The position numbers were made by a program, and so were the translations under genes. Source: Micromonospora sediminimaris (lineage in GTDB: Bacteria > Actinomycetota > Actinomycetes > Mycobacteriales > Micromonosporaceae). Taken from it: 64,000 nucleotides of DNA. Positions 17,872 through 26,938 of the stretch are shown here, one piece after another. The DNA is taken from positions 62,001 through 126,000 of the forward strand of contig FOLJ01000016.1 of assembly GCA_900112325.1 (NCBI GenBank), read 5' to 3'. Every line of letters begins with the position of its first letter. The first letter of the stretch is position 1. The notes beneath the pieces were generated by a model, which was given only the letters and a program-made list of their open reading frames with translations, was not told the DNA's origin and did not search any database.

Positions 17872-20262
17872 TCATGGGTTCGACGGTGCCGCGGCGGTCG
17901 CCGGGTGGATGTGCAGAAGCGCGCGGGTCAGCGGGTGGTGTGCGTGGTTGAGCAGAGCGTCGGCCGGTCCGCTGTCGACGACGGTTCCGTCGTCGAGAAC
18001 GACGATGTGGTCGGCGAGGTGGGCCACGACGTCGCGGTCGTGGCTGATCATGACCACGGTCAGTCCGAGAGTGCGTCGCAGCTCGTCGAGAAGCGTGAGG
18101 ATGCCGTGCCGGGTGACGCTGTCGAGTCCGGCGGTCGTCTCGTCGCAGATGAGGACGCGGGGCTCGCTGGCGAGGGCACGAGCGAGCGCCGCGCGGTGCA
18201 GTTCGCCGCCGGAGAGCCGGTCGGGACGTTGGATCACGGTGTGTTCGGCGAGACCCACCCGTTCGAGCAGGTGCAGGGCGGTGTGACGGGCCTGGTCCGG
18301 CGCGGCGTACCGCAGGCGTCGCGCGGGCCCGGCGATCTGGTCGAGGACCGGCCGGTAGGGGTTGAAGCTGGCACGGGCGTCCTGGAACACGTACTGGACC
18401 GCCCCGAGTTCGTGGGGCTGGCGCTGGTCGAGCTGTGCCGCGAGGCGGTGCTCGGCGAGGATCACCTGGCCGGTGCGGGCGGGGTGCAGGCCGGCGATGC
18501 AGCGGGCGAGCGTGGTCTTGCCACTGCCGGACCGGCCGACCACCGCCAGGCACTGCCCGGCGGAGACGGACAGGCTGACGTCGCGGAGCACGTCGCGGTG
18601 TCGACCGCCGTCGCGGTGGGCGGCGCTCAGGCCGGTGACGCGCAGCAGCGGCCGGTCCTCGCCGGCCACCGCCGGTGGCCCGGCCGGTGGCGTCGCGAGC
18701 AGTTGCCGGGTGTGTCGGTGCTGCGGCACGGCGAGCACCTCGGTGGCCGGGCCGGATTCGACGGCGGCACCTCGGTGCAGCACGAGGATCTGGTCGGCAA
18801 CGGCTCGTACGAGGTGCAGGTCGTGGCTGAGCAGGATGACGGCGATACCGTCGCGGGCGAGTTTCGTCAGTTCCCGGGCGACGGCGTTGCGGGTGATCGC
18901 GTCCTGGCCGGTGGTGGGTTCGTCGGCGATGAGCAGCACGGCGTGGGCCAGCAGGGCGTGGGCGATGACGAGACGTTGTTGCTGACCGCCGGAAAGCTGG
19001 TGTGGGAAGCGGCGCAGGAACCGGCGATCGGTCGGCAGGCTGACGTGTTCGAGGGTCGCCGTCACCGCGCTCCGATGGGCGCTGCGGCTGTCTTCGGGTG
19101 CCTGGTGCCGGGCAATCTCATGGAGCACCGCGCCGATGCGGCGTACGGGGTTGAGTGCGGTGCCGGGTTGCTGGGGCACGTAGCCGACGGTGCCGGGCCG
19201 GGGCGGGCTGACGGTCGTGACCGGCTGGCCGGCCAGGGTGATGCTGCCGGTGAGAGTGACGCCGGGGGCTACCTCGCCGAGCAGGGCCCGGGCGGTGGTG
19301 GTCTTGCCGCTGCCGGATGCGCCGATCACGGCGAGGATCTCCCCGGCCGGCAGGCTGAACGAGACGCCGTCGACAAGCGTCCGGTCGACGGCCAGGGCCG
19401 TCAGCTCCCGCACCTGAAGGAGGGCGTTCTGCGCGTGCGGGCGGTCGCCGGTCGTGGCTGGTACGGGCGGTGGTGCGGGGCTGGGCACGGCAGGGGTGAC
19501 CAGCATCCGGTCGGTGACCAGGTTGAGACCGACGGCCAGGCAGATGATCAGCGCGGCCGGCACGGCGACGGCCCAGGGTTGGAGGACCAGGCCGGTGCGA
19601 TTGCGGTCCACCATGACGGCCCAGTCCGCGGCGTCGGGTGCCACGCCGATGCCCAGGAAACTCGCGGTGGCCACCAGGTAGATGGCGCCGATGAACCGGA
19701 CCCCGGCGTCGGCCAGCAGGATCCGCCGGATGCCGGTACCGATGTAGCCGGGACCGCGCCGCCACCAGGTCTCCCGGTAGAGGCGCATCGCCTCCATGGC
19801 CGTCCCGTGGGCCAGCGGCAGCGCGGCGGCCCGGGTGATCCGGGCGATCTCCGGCAGCCCGATCAGCGCGACGATCCCGACCAGGGTGAGGGGCCCGGGC
19901 GGCGCGGTGGCGGCCAGCAGGATCAGCAGCAGCAGCGACGGCACCGCCAGCATCAGGTCGAGGGGGCGCATGAGCAGCTCGTCGACCCACCGGCGGCGGG
20001 TGGCGGCGGCCAGCAGCCCGACCGGCACACCGACGAGGTACGCCAGCAGCGTCGCGCAGACGGCCACCACGACGACGGACCGGCCGCCGAGCAGGACCTG
20101 CTGCCCCACGTCGCGGCCGACAAAGTCGGTGCCCAGCGGACCGTCGCCGGAGAACGGGAACGTGCGGTCGCCCGCCTCGCCGGCCAGCAGCGGGCCGAAC
20201 ACGGCCAGCGCGAGCGGCACCGCGAGCAGCAGTGCCCCGGTGAGGGTGCGCAGCCGCCTCAT
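17872..20262 (-). CDS. ABC importer fusion: permease + two ATPase domains (NikC-NikD-NikE / DppCDF type)
   Basis: A 796-aa polypeptide carrying three parts normally encoded separately. Residues 1-265 are an inner-membrane permease of the peptide/nickel class, including the EAA-loop-like segment AMEAMRLYRETWWRRG. Residues 285-530 form ATPase 1: Walker A GASGSGKTT, signature LSGGQQQR, Walker B VLLIADEP, and LSHD. Residues 545-790 form ATPase 2: Walker A GRSGSGKTT, signature LSGGELHRAALARAL, Walker B VLICDETT, and ISHDRD. All catalytic residues are present, so both sites should hydrolyse ATP. The ATG overlaps the stop of the partner permease. It would import the ligand captured by the lipoprotein at 21200-22765. 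Confidence 0.92.
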   Translation of the reverse strand: MRRLRTLTGALLLAVPLALAVFGPLLAGEAGDRTFPFSGDGPLGTDFVGRDVGQQVLLGGRSVVVVAVCATLLAYLVGVPVGLLAAATRRRWVDELLMRPLDLMLAVPSLLLLILLAATAPPGPLTLVGIVALIGLPEIARITRAAALPLAHGTAMEAMRLYRETWWRRGPGYIGTGIRRILLADAGVRFIGAIYLVATASFLGIGVAPDAADWAVMVDRNRTGLVLQPWAVAVPAALIICLAVGLNLVTDRMLVTPAVPSPAPPPVPATTGDRPHAQNALLQVRELTALAVDRTLVDGVSFSLPAGEILAVIGASGSGKTTTARALLGEVAPGVTLTGSITLAGQPVTTVSPPRPGTVGYVPQQPGTALNPVRRIGAVLHEIARHQAPEDSRSAHRSAVTATLEHVSLPTDRRFLRRFPHQLSGGQQQRLVIAHALLAHAVLLIADEPTTGQDAITRNAVARELTKLARDGIAVILLSHDLHLVRAVADQILVLHRGAAVESGPATEVLAVPQHRHTRQLLATPPAGPPAVAGEDRPLLRVTGLSAAHRDGGRHRDVLRDVSLSVSAGQCLAVVGRSGSGKTTLARCIAGLHPARTGQVILAEHRLAAQLDQRQPHELGAVQYVFQDARASFNPYRPVLDQIAGPARRLRYAAPDQARHTALHLLERVGLAEHTVIQRPDRLSGGELHRAALARALASEPRVLICDETTAGLDSVTRHGILTLLDELRRTLGLTVVMISHDRDVVAHLADHIVVLDDGTVVDSGPADALLNHAHHPLTRALLHIHPATAAAPSNP

Positions 20263-21203
20263 CGGACAGCCCCGATCCGGGGTGCGAGGCGGAACGCCAC
20301 CAGGTCGGCGGCCAGGTTCACCACCACGGTGGTGACGGCTACCAGGACGCACAACGCCTGCACGGTCGGGATGTCCCGGGTGGACACGGCGTCGACCAGA
20401 GCGGTGCCGAGGCCGGGGATGACGAACACCGCCTCGACGACGATCACGCCGCCGAGCAGCCAGTCTGTGGTGCGGGCGAGTTGCTGCACCACGGGTGCCA
20501 ACGCACCAGGCAGGGCGTGGCGAAGCCAGAGCCGGCTGCCGGTGATGCCGAGCCGTCGGGCATGGCGCACGTGCTCGCCGCGCAGGGCGTCGAGCATGCC
20601 GGCGCGGGTGAGCCGGCTGATGGTGCAGATCGGCCGAGCGAGCAGCACCAGCAGCGGCAGCACGAGCACGGACGGACGGGCGAGCAGGTCCGCGCCGAAC
20701 GCGGTGGGCGGCAGCCAACCGAGTTGGACGCCGAAGACGGCGATGAGCAGGATCGCCAGGGCGAATTCGGGTACCGCGTACAGCGCGACCGACACCGCCG
20801 ACACCATCCGGTCCAGTCGTCCCCCTTCCCGGCGGGCCGCCAGCATGCCCAACGCGATGGCAAGTGGTACCAGCACGAGGAGGGTCACCGCCGCCAACAG
20901 CAGAGTGGCCGCCGCGCTGTCGGCGAGGCGTTCGACGATCGGCCGCTGCGAGATCAGCGAGACGCCGAGGTCACCGCGGATCAGGTCGGTCAGCCAGTCG
21001 AGGTAGCGCTGCCAGGCCGGTCGGTCGAGGTCCAGTTGTGCCCGGATCGCGGCGATGCGGGCCGGGTCGGGCTGGTCGCCGGCGATCACCACGGCGGCGT
21101 CACCGGGCAACGCCTCGGTGAGCACGAACACGATTGTGGTGATCCCGGCGACCTGCCCGAGGCCGAGCAGCAGCCGACCGGCCGCGTAGCGGGGCAGACT
21201 CAC
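20259..21203 (-). CDS. ABC transporter permease, NikB/DppB type
   Basis: A 314-aa permease with about six hydrophobic helices and the N-terminal hallmark RYAAGRLLLGLGQVAGI of DppB/NikB proteins. The EAA-like loop ALRGEHVRHARRLGI is followed by the conserved HALPGALAPVV region. It overlaps both neighbours by 4 nt: the binding-protein gene before it and the permease-ATPase fusion after it. It forms the membrane channel with the permease domain of that fusion. Substrate class is peptide, nickel or metal-chelate (family knowledge); the operon context favours a metal chelate. Confidence 0.92.
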   Translation of the reverse strand: MSLPRYAAGRLLLGLGQVAGITTIVFVLTEALPGDAAVVIAGDQPDPARIAAIRAQLDLDRPAWQRYLDWLTDLIRGDLGVSLISQRPIVERLADSAAATLLLAAVTLLVLVPLAIALGMLAARREGGRLDRMVSAVSVALYAVPEFALAILLIAVFGVQLGWLPPTAFGADLLARPSVLVLPLLVLLARPICTISRLTRAGMLDALRGEHVRHARRLGITGSRLWLRHALPGALAPVVQQLARTTDWLLGGVIVVEAVFVIPGLGTALVDAVSTRDIPTVQALCVLVAVTTVVVNLAADLVAFRLAPRIGAVR

Positions 21204-22765
21204 CCCAGCCAGACCTTGTCGAAACGGGCCCAGTCGAGGGTGTTGGCCGGGGCGTCGGAGGAGACCCCGCCGACGCGAGGCGCGGTGGCGACGAGGAAGT
21301 CCGCGAAACCCCAGATCAGGAATCCGCCCTCGGCGTGCAGGGTGCGCTGCATGTCACCGTACGCCTGCCGGCGGGTCGCCTCATCGGCGCTGGAGATGGC
21401 CTTGGCGTAAAGGGCGTCGAACTCGGGGCGGGCCCATCTGGTGGCGTTGGTGGTGGAGTTGGTCAGCAGCCGCTGCGAGATGTGCGTTTCGATCGGCATG
21501 GCACCGGAGCGGTACGAGGCCAGCACACCGGAGTTGAGGATGTCCTTCCAGTAGGTGTCCTTGTTGCCCATCGCCGTTTCGATGACGAGCCCGGCCTGCT
21601 TGGCCTGTTCGGCGAAGACGCTGGCGGCCTCGACGAAACCGCTGGCCACCGACGCGGTGTCGAGCGGGATCCGCAGCCCCTTGGCGCCGGCCTTGTCGAT
21701 GAGGAACCGGGACCGGTCGAGGTCGCGGGTGCGCTGGGCGATGTCGTCGGCGTAGTACTGGTAGCCCTTGCCGAACAGGTCGTTGCCGACCTGGCCGGAA
21801 CCGGCCAGGACAGTGTCGACCAACTGTTGGCGGTCGGTGAGCAGGAACATGGCTTCGCGCAGGTCGCGGTTGTCGAACGGTGGCCGGTCGACCTTCATGG
21901 CGAACGACTGCATGGTGCTGTTCGGCATCCGGGTGACGGTCATCCGGCCGCCGTCGGAGTGGGTACGGGCGGTGGTGGGGGTGATGTCGTGCGCGTAGTC
22001 GACCTGGCCGGCGAGCAGGGCGTTGACTCGGGCCGACTCCTCGTTGCTGATCAGATACTCCAGCTCGTCGAGGTGCGCGGCGCCCTCCCAGTAGCCGTCG
22101 TACCGCTTGAGCAGCAGCGACCGGCCGGGTTGCCAGGAGTCGAAGGTGAACGGCCCGGAACCGACGGGCCGCTCGAAGCTGTCGGCGCCCTCGGGGACGA
22201 TGTACGCGCCGAACGCGGCCAGGGCGTTGGGGAACTCCGCGAAGGGCTGCTTGAGGGCAAACTCCAGGGTGCGGTCGTCGACGGCCCGGCTGTTGGGCAG
22301 GTCGAGCAGGCCGAGGCTGGCCTTGGCGCGGAACGCCCGCTTCGGGTCGGTGATCCTGGTGTAGCTGTAGAGCACGTCGGCGGAGCGGACCGGCCTGCCG
22401 TCGTGGAAGGTGGCCTGGCGCAGGGTGATCCGCCAGCGGGTGAGGTCGCCGCTGGGCTCCCAGCGTTCGGCGAGGCGGGGCTGGATGGAGACGTCCGGGC
22501 CGTAGTCGGCGAGCTTGTCGAACATCGCCTTGGCGCGTGATGCCTCGTTGAACAGGTTCGCCAGGTGCGGGTCCAACGTCTCGTTGACACCACCGCCGGC
22601 GAACGCCACCCGCAGCCGGCCGCCGCGCTGGGGCTGCCCGGACGAGGTGGTGGCCGGGTCCTGACCCGGGCCACAGCCGGTGAGCAGGGCGGCGGAGACG
22701 GCGGCGGCGCCGCCGAGCAGGCCACGGCGAGATACTCGCGGCGCGGTGACGGGAGGGTGAATCAT
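21200..22765 (-). CDS. ABC substrate-binding lipoprotein, SBP family 5 (NikA/DppA/CntA class)
   Basis: A 521-aa solute-binding protein. The N-terminus combines a twin-arginine motif (SRRGLL) with a lipobox LLTGC (Cys31), so it is probably exported by Tat and lipid-anchored outside the membrane. The mature part shows family 5 landmarks: RLRVAFAGG, ETLDPHLANLFNEAS, RLAERWEPS, TFHDGRPVRSADVLYSY and the later YDGYWEGAAHLDELEY. Family members bind oligopeptides, nickel chelates or opine metallophores. The gene lies 30 nt after the methyltransferase gene and overlaps the permease gene by 4 nt, which places recognition of the operon's own product as the simplest role. Confidence 0.92.
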   Translation of the reverse strand: MIHPPVTAPRVSRRGLLGGAAAVSAALLTGCGPGQDPATTSSGQPQRGGRLRVAFAGGGVNETLDPHLANLFNEASRAKAMFDKLADYGPDVSIQPRLAERWEPSGDLTRWRITLRQATFHDGRPVRSADVLYSYTRITDPKRAFRAKASLGLLDLPNSRAVDDRTLEFALKQPFAEFPNALAAFGAYIVPEGADSFERPVGSGPFTFDSWQPGRSLLLKRYDGYWEGAAHLDELEYLISNEESARVNALLAGQVDYAHDITPTTARTHSDGGRMTVTRMPNSTMQSFAMKVDRPPFDNRDLREAMFLLTDRQQLVDTVLAGSGQVGNDLFGKGYQYYADDIAQRTRDLDRSRFLIDKAGAKGLRIPLDTASVASGFVEAASVFAEQAKQAGLVIETAMGNKDTYWKDILNSGVLASYRSGAMPIETHISQRLLTNSTTNATRWARPEFDALYAKAISSADEATRRQAYGDMQRTLHAEGGFLIWGFADFLVATAPRVGGVSSDAPANTLDWARFDKVWLG

Positions 22766-22795
22766 GGGGATGTCCTTTCGATACGCAGGTGCGAG

Positions 22796-23599
22796 TTACG
22801 CCGCCTCGTTGCGGCGGCGGGCGACCAGGTGCAGACGGTCGCCGGACAGGGCGTCAGACAGCGCGGCCGCCGGATGCCAGGGCGGGTCGGTCCGTGGCCC
22901 GGGGGTGTCGAACAGGGCCACCACGTCGAACCCGGCGGTGTCGAGCAGGTGCCGCAGTTCGGCGGGGAACAGCAGCCGCCACGCCGAGGTCTGTACCAGC
23001 GGTTGCGGGCAGTTCGGCCAGGTCCAGACGCGTTCACGGCGCAGCAGTTGCTCGCGGTGGTCGATCCACAGCCGCGTAGCGGAGGTGTACGTGACGTCGC
23101 GCCAGGTCACGCTGCGGGTGCGGGCACCGTCGAGGAGTTCGGTGCTGCCGAGGAAGAAGGCGCCGTTGCGCATTTCCGCCACCAGCAGCCCACCGGGCCG
23201 CAGGTGCCGGCGGCAGCGCTGCAGGAACGCGGTCAGGTCGGCGTTGTGGTGGCAGTACAGCAACGCGCTGTCCAGGCAGGTGATCACGTCGAAGTGGCCG
23301 GTCAGGTCGAAGGTGCGCAGGTCGGCGTGCACGAACCGGACTCCGGGATGGCGGCGCTGCGCGTAGGTCAACATCGGCACCGAAATGTCCAACCCGGTGG
23401 CGGTGTAACCGAGGGTGGCGAGGTGCCCGGCGTCGCGACCGGTGCCACAACCGACGTCGAGCAGCCGGGGCGCGGCGACGGCGCGGTCGGCGAATCGGCG
23501 TACGAGGTCGTGGACGAACCGGGCGGCGATGTGGCCCGGGTCGGGAAACTGTTGTTCGTACAGCTCCGGGTTGTCGGTGAGCAGGTTCTCTCCGCTCAT
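22796..23599 (-). CDS. class I SAM-dependent methyltransferase of the metallophore-like operon
   Basis: A 267-aa methyltransferase. Motif I is LLDVGCGTGRDAGHLA, with the ribose-binding acid in ATGLDISVPML. Motif II is FDVITCLDSALLYC and motif III LRPGGLLVAEMRNG. The ATG overlaps the end of the MFS gene by 4 nt. In the operon it could N- or O-methylate the product; an alternative is transfer of an aminopropyl or aminobutyryl-type group, as nicotianamine-synthase-like enzymes do, but the motifs here are those of ordinary methyltransferases. Length and motifs are intact. No fused domain. Confidence 0.85.
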   Translation of the reverse strand: MSGENLLTDNPELYEQQFPDPGHIAARFVHDLVRRFADRAVAAPRLLDVGCGTGRDAGHLATLGYTATGLDISVPMLTYAQRRHPGVRFVHADLRTFDLTGHFDVITCLDSALLYCHHNADLTAFLQRCRRHLRPGGLLVAEMRNGAFFLGSTELLDGARTRSVTWRDVTYTSATRLWIDHREQLLRRERVWTWPNCPQPLVQTSAWRLLFPAELRHLLDTAGFDVVALFDTPGPRTDPPWHPAAALSDALSGDRLHLVARRRNEAA

Positions 23600-24846
23600 G
23601 ACACGCCCGCCGACGCCGCCGCCGGTGTCGCCGGTGCCGGGGTGAGCAGGCCGCCACGGCGCAGCAGCCACACCGCGCCTGCCGATGCCAGCCCGACACC
23701 GGCGGTGAGCAGCCACGCCGCCGCGGGCACACCGGCGCCTCCGGAGCCGCCCACCGCCGCGCCGACGGCGGTGGTGCAGCCGGCGGCGAGAATCCCGGAC
23801 ACCAGGTAGAACAGGCCGAAATAGGTGCCGGTCAGTCCCGGCCCGGCGAAGGTGGGGATCAGCTCCAGAACGAACGGCTGGGTGATCATCACCCCGACGG
23901 TGAGCAGAACGGCAGCGGCCAGTACGGGCAGCAGCCGCAGCGCCGGAGGCGCCGACTCCACCCGCAGCAGCGGCAGCAGGAAACCGGCTCCCATCACGGC
24001 CATGCCTGCGGTGATGCTCGTACCGCGGCTGACCCGGCGATGTAGCCAGCCGGTCAGGGGCAGTTGCAGGGTGAGCGTCACGACGGTGGAGACGACGAAC
24101 AGCACCGCGACCGCGACCGGCTGCCCGGTGACGTGTTCCGCCTGCACCGGCAGGATCAGATACAGCTGGGTCTGCAATGCGAACATGCCGGCCAGCGCCA
24201 CACTGAAGGCCAGGAACCGGCGGTCGGCGATGCCGGTGCGCCAGTCCTGCCAGACGGTGGCCGCGCTGGACGTCACCGGTTGGGCGGGCAGCCAGACCGC
24301 CTGCGCCACGGTGAGCGCGGCGAACACCGCCGCGGCGGTCAACGCGGCGACCCGGAAGTCGACAAGCAGCAGTGCCGAGCCCAGCAGTGGGCCGAGTAGC
24401 GCGCCCGCGCTGGCGAACACGTTGAACAACGCGAACGCCTCGGCGCGCCGGTCGGCGGCGGCCTGCGCCACATAGGTGCGCACCGCCGGGTTGAACAGCG
24501 CCCCGGCCAACCCGGACAGGATCGACGCGGCAAGCAGCAGCGGCAACGAGGTGCTGAGGGCGAACAGTCCGAAGCCGACGGCGCGCAGGGCGCAGCCGGC
24601 GATGATGACGCCGCGGGCACCGAGCCGGTCGGCGGCCGAGCCGCCCAGCAGGAACAGGCCCTGCTGGCTGAGGTTCCGCACGCCGAGCACGACGCCGATC
24701 ACGGCGGCGGACAGGCCGACGTCGTCGGCCAGATAGCCGGCGAGGTAGGGCAGCAGCAGGTAGAAGCCGATGTTGACGCCGAGTTGGTTGACCACCAGCA
24801 GTCGGATCGGCAGCGGAAAGCTGCGCAGTGTGGCCCACGTGTTCAT
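23596..24846 (-). CDS. MFS transporter, probable exporter of the operon product
   Basis: A 416-aa, 12-helix MFS protein. Motif A is GSAADRLGARGVIIAG between helices 2 and 3, with the N-terminal domain beginning LVVNQLGVNIGFYLLLPYLA. The resemblance is to 12-TM drug/metabolite exporters. It overlaps the epimerase gene upstream and the methyltransferase gene downstream by 4 nt each. In metallophore loci (CntE in staphylopine, for instance) an MFS protein exports the apo-ligand, and the ABC system re-imports the metal complex. The same split is inferred here. Confidence 0.88.
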   Translation of the reverse strand: MNTWATLRSFPLPIRLLVVNQLGVNIGFYLLLPYLAGYLADDVGLSAAVIGVVLGVRNLSQQGLFLLGGSAADRLGARGVIIAGCALRAVGFGLFALSTSLPLLLAASILSGLAGALFNPAVRTYVAQAAADRRAEAFALFNVFASAGALLGPLLGSALLLVDFRVAALTAAAVFAALTVAQAVWLPAQPVTSSAATVWQDWRTGIADRRFLAFSVALAGMFALQTQLYLILPVQAEHVTGQPVAVAVLFVVSTVVTLTLQLPLTGWLHRRVSRGTSITAGMAVMGAGFLLPLLRVESAPPALRLLPVLAAAVLLTVGVMITQPFVLELIPTFAGPGLTGTYFGLFYLVSGILAAGCTTAVGAAVGGSGGAGVPAAAWLLTAGVGLASAGAVWLLRRGGLLTPAPATPAAASAGVS

Positions 24847-25865
24847 CGGGCCGCCCGCACGCCGAGACCGGGTTCGTCGGTCAGCCGCAGGACACCGTCG
24901 TGGCCGCCGATACCGGTCCACGGATCGTCGGCGAGCAGCAGATGCCCGTCCAGGTCGATCCAGCGGGCGTCGCCGGTGAGGTGCACCGCTGGTGCGATCC
25001 CCAGCGAGCTGGCCACCAGGCAGCCCAGCATCAGATCCATGCCGTACGCGCGGGCGGTGGCCGCGATCTGCTGTGCGGCGTGGATGCCGCCACACTTCGC
25101 GAGTTTGATGTTGATGCCGGCGACCGTGCCCGCGAGCGCGTCGAGGTGCGCCACCGTGGCGGCGTCCTCGTCGGCGATGACCGGCACCTCGGTGCGCGCG
25201 CTGATCCAGGCGAGCAGCTGCGGTGTTCCGGGCGCGATGGGTTGCTCGACGGCGTCGATGCGGTACGGGCGCATCGTGTCGAGCAGCCGCACGGTCTGCT
25301 CGGCTGTCCAGGCGCCGTTCGGGTCGAGCAGGAGCCGGGCCTGCGGCGCGGCAACGCGTACGGCGGCGATGCGGGCCAGGTCAGCGGCGTCGCCGCACTT
25401 GACCTTGACGAACTGGAAGCCGCGCCGCCCGAGCGCCCGAGCGGTGGTGGCCGCGTCCCCGGGGGCGACCAGGCCGATGGTGTGAGCCGTGGGCACCGGG
25501 GCGAAATCCGGCCGGCCGAGCCACCGATGCACCGGCATCCCGGCGCTCCGGCCCACCAGATCGTGGACGGCGGCGTCCAGGGCCGCCAGCACCCCGGCGG
25601 GCAGCTCAGCGGCGAGCGCGGGCAGGTCCGCCACCAGCGTCTCGGGTTCGCCGTAGCCGCGCACCCGGTCCCTGAGCCCGGCGAGCAGGTCGAGGATGGC
25701 GGCCAGGTCGAGGCTGTAGTAGACGCTCGTGACGACCTCGCCGTGGCCGGTGAAGCCGTCGTGGGACAGCTCGACCTGCACGGCGTCGCGGCCCGGCATC
25801 GTCGAGCGGGAGATCCGCAGCGGCTCGCGGAGCCGCAGCGGGTAGCTGCGCCAGCCGAGCCTCAT
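24843..25865 (-). CDS. enolase-superfamily dipeptide epimerase (L-Ala-D/L-Glu epimerase-like)
   Basis: A 340-aa member of the muconate-lactonizing-enzyme subgroup. The catalytic lysines are seen in FQFVKVKCG (KxK) and in NIKLAKCGG; the metal ligands are the acidic ends LLLDPNGAW (Asp), DAVEQPI (Glu) and VIADEDA (Asp). The C-terminal LGCLVASSLGIAPAVHL corresponds to the dipeptide epimerase specificity loop region. Such enzymes racemise the alpha-carbon of an acidic residue inside a dipeptide. Next to an ATP-grasp ligase this suggests epimerisation of an enzyme-made dipeptide or pseudo-dipeptide. Overlaps of 4 nt on both sides. Confidence 0.85.
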   Translation of the reverse strand: MRLGWRSYPLRLREPLRISRSTMPGRDAVQVELSHDGFTGHGEVVTSVYYSLDLAAILDLLAGLRDRVRGYGEPETLVADLPALAAELPAGVLAALDAAVHDLVGRSAGMPVHRWLGRPDFAPVPTAHTIGLVAPGDAATTARALGRRGFQFVKVKCGDAADLARIAAVRVAAPQARLLLDPNGAWTAEQTVRLLDTMRPYRIDAVEQPIAPGTPQLLAWISARTEVPVIADEDAATVAHLDALAGTVAGINIKLAKCGGIHAAQQIAATARAYGMDLMLGCLVASSLGIAPAVHLTGDARWIDLDGHLLLADDPWTGIGGHDGVLRLTDEPGLGVRAAR

Positions 25866-26938
25866 GCCGGCACCGCCAGGCGGCGCAGCGGGTCGCGGAC
25901 GGTCCGGCAGCGACTCCACCGGGTGACCTCGACGGCGTCCGGGTACGGAATCTCGATCGGGTGGCCCGGTGCGGGGGCGAACAGCCCGTGGGCGGCGCAG
26001 AACGCGTCGTCGAAGATCGAGTCGAGGTAGCGGTGCGGACCGTCCGGGAAGATCGTGACCACCCGCGCGCCGGGCTGCATGCGGCTGATCCACGCGGCGA
26101 CCCGGGCCACGGCGCCGGTGCTCCAACCGCCGGTGACGAACGCCGAGCGTGCCAGCCGGCGGCAGGTGTCCACCGCCTCCACCGGGCCGATCCAGTGCAC
26201 CTCGTCGAAGGCGGTGTAGTCGACATTGCGGGGGAAGATGCTGCTGCCCAGACCGCGCATCAGCCGTGGCCGCGCGGGCTGACCGAAGATCGTCGAGCCG
26301 ACGGTGTCGACGCCGACGAGCCGCATCCGGGGCCAGTGCCGCCGCAACGCCCGGGCCAGGCCGGCGCTGTGCCCGCCGGTGCCGACGCTGCACACCAGCA
26401 CGTCGACGGCCTCGACCTGCCCGGTCAGCTCGGCGGCGAGAGTGCGGTAACCGGCGGCGTTGTCCGGGTTGTGGTACTGATCAGGCCAGTAGGCGTCCGG
26501 GATGCGCGCCAGGATCTCGTGCAGTCGGTCCAGGCGGGCCTGCTGCCAACCGCCGACCGGGTGCGGCTGCTCGACCACCTCGACCACCGTCCCGTAGGCG
26601 GTCAGCAGCGCCCGCATCGGTCGTTCGATGTCGCGGTCCACCACGAGGATGACCGGGTGGCCCAGGGCCTGCCCGGCGAACGCCAGCCCGATCCCGAGGG
26701 TGCCGCTTGTGGACTCCACCACCGTGGCTCCCGGTCGAAGGTCACCGCGCTGCCGGGCGGCCTGGAGCATGGCCACGGCGGCGCGTGCTTTCATGCCGCC
26801 GGGGTTCAGATACTCCACCTTGGCGTGGAAGCCGCCGTGCGGGTGCGGCAGCGGGGTGTCGACGTACGCCACCGGGGAGCGCCCCAGCAGGTCCAGCAGG
26901 TGTGGTGCGCACGTTCCCGGCGCGGCGCCGGTCAGCAT
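25862..26938 (-). CDS. PLP-dependent cysteine-synthase-family enzyme (SbnA/Dap-synthase-like)
   Basis: A 358-aa fold-type II PLP enzyme. The PLP lysine lies in the N-terminal NPGGMKARAA, where classical cysteine synthase has NP..S.KDR. The phosphate/substrate loop is VESTSGTLGIGLA, and SVGTGGHSAGLARAL is the glycine-rich PLP-phosphate loop. Members diverted to secondary metabolism, such as SbnA, join an activated serine to an amino-acid amine to start 2,3-diaminopropionate or aminocarboxyethyl-amino-acid synthesis. No SbnB-like dehydrogenase is nearby, so the product here may keep an ethylene-diamine-type linkage. It overlaps the DUF364 gene by 7 nt and the epimerase gene by 4 nt. Confidence 0.85.
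   Translation of the reverse strand: MLTGAAPGTCAPHLLDLLGRSPVAYVDTPLPHPHGGFHAKVEYLNPGGMKARAAVAMLQAARQRGDLRPGATVVESTSGTLGIGLAFAGQALGHPVILVVDRDIERPMRALLTAYGTVVEVVEQPHPVGGWQQARLDRLHEILARIPDAYWPDQYHNPDNAAGYRTLAAELTGQVEAVDVLVCSVGTGGHSAGLARALRRHWPRMRLVGVDTVGSTIFGQPARPRLMRGLGSSIFPRNVDYTAFDEVHWIGPVEAVDTCRRLARSAFVTGGWSTGAVARVAAWISRMQPGARVVTIFPDGPHRYLDSIFDDAFCAAHGLFAPAPGHPIEIPYPDAVEVTRWSRCRTVRDPLRRLAVPA

Noticed and set aside
17905..21006. A 1,033-codon open frame on the + strand
   Set aside because: It is antisense to the ABC importer genes, lacks domain-like sequence, and is Gly/Arg/Val-rich as expected for a GC-rich shadow frame; the minus-strand genes carry all catalytic motifs.
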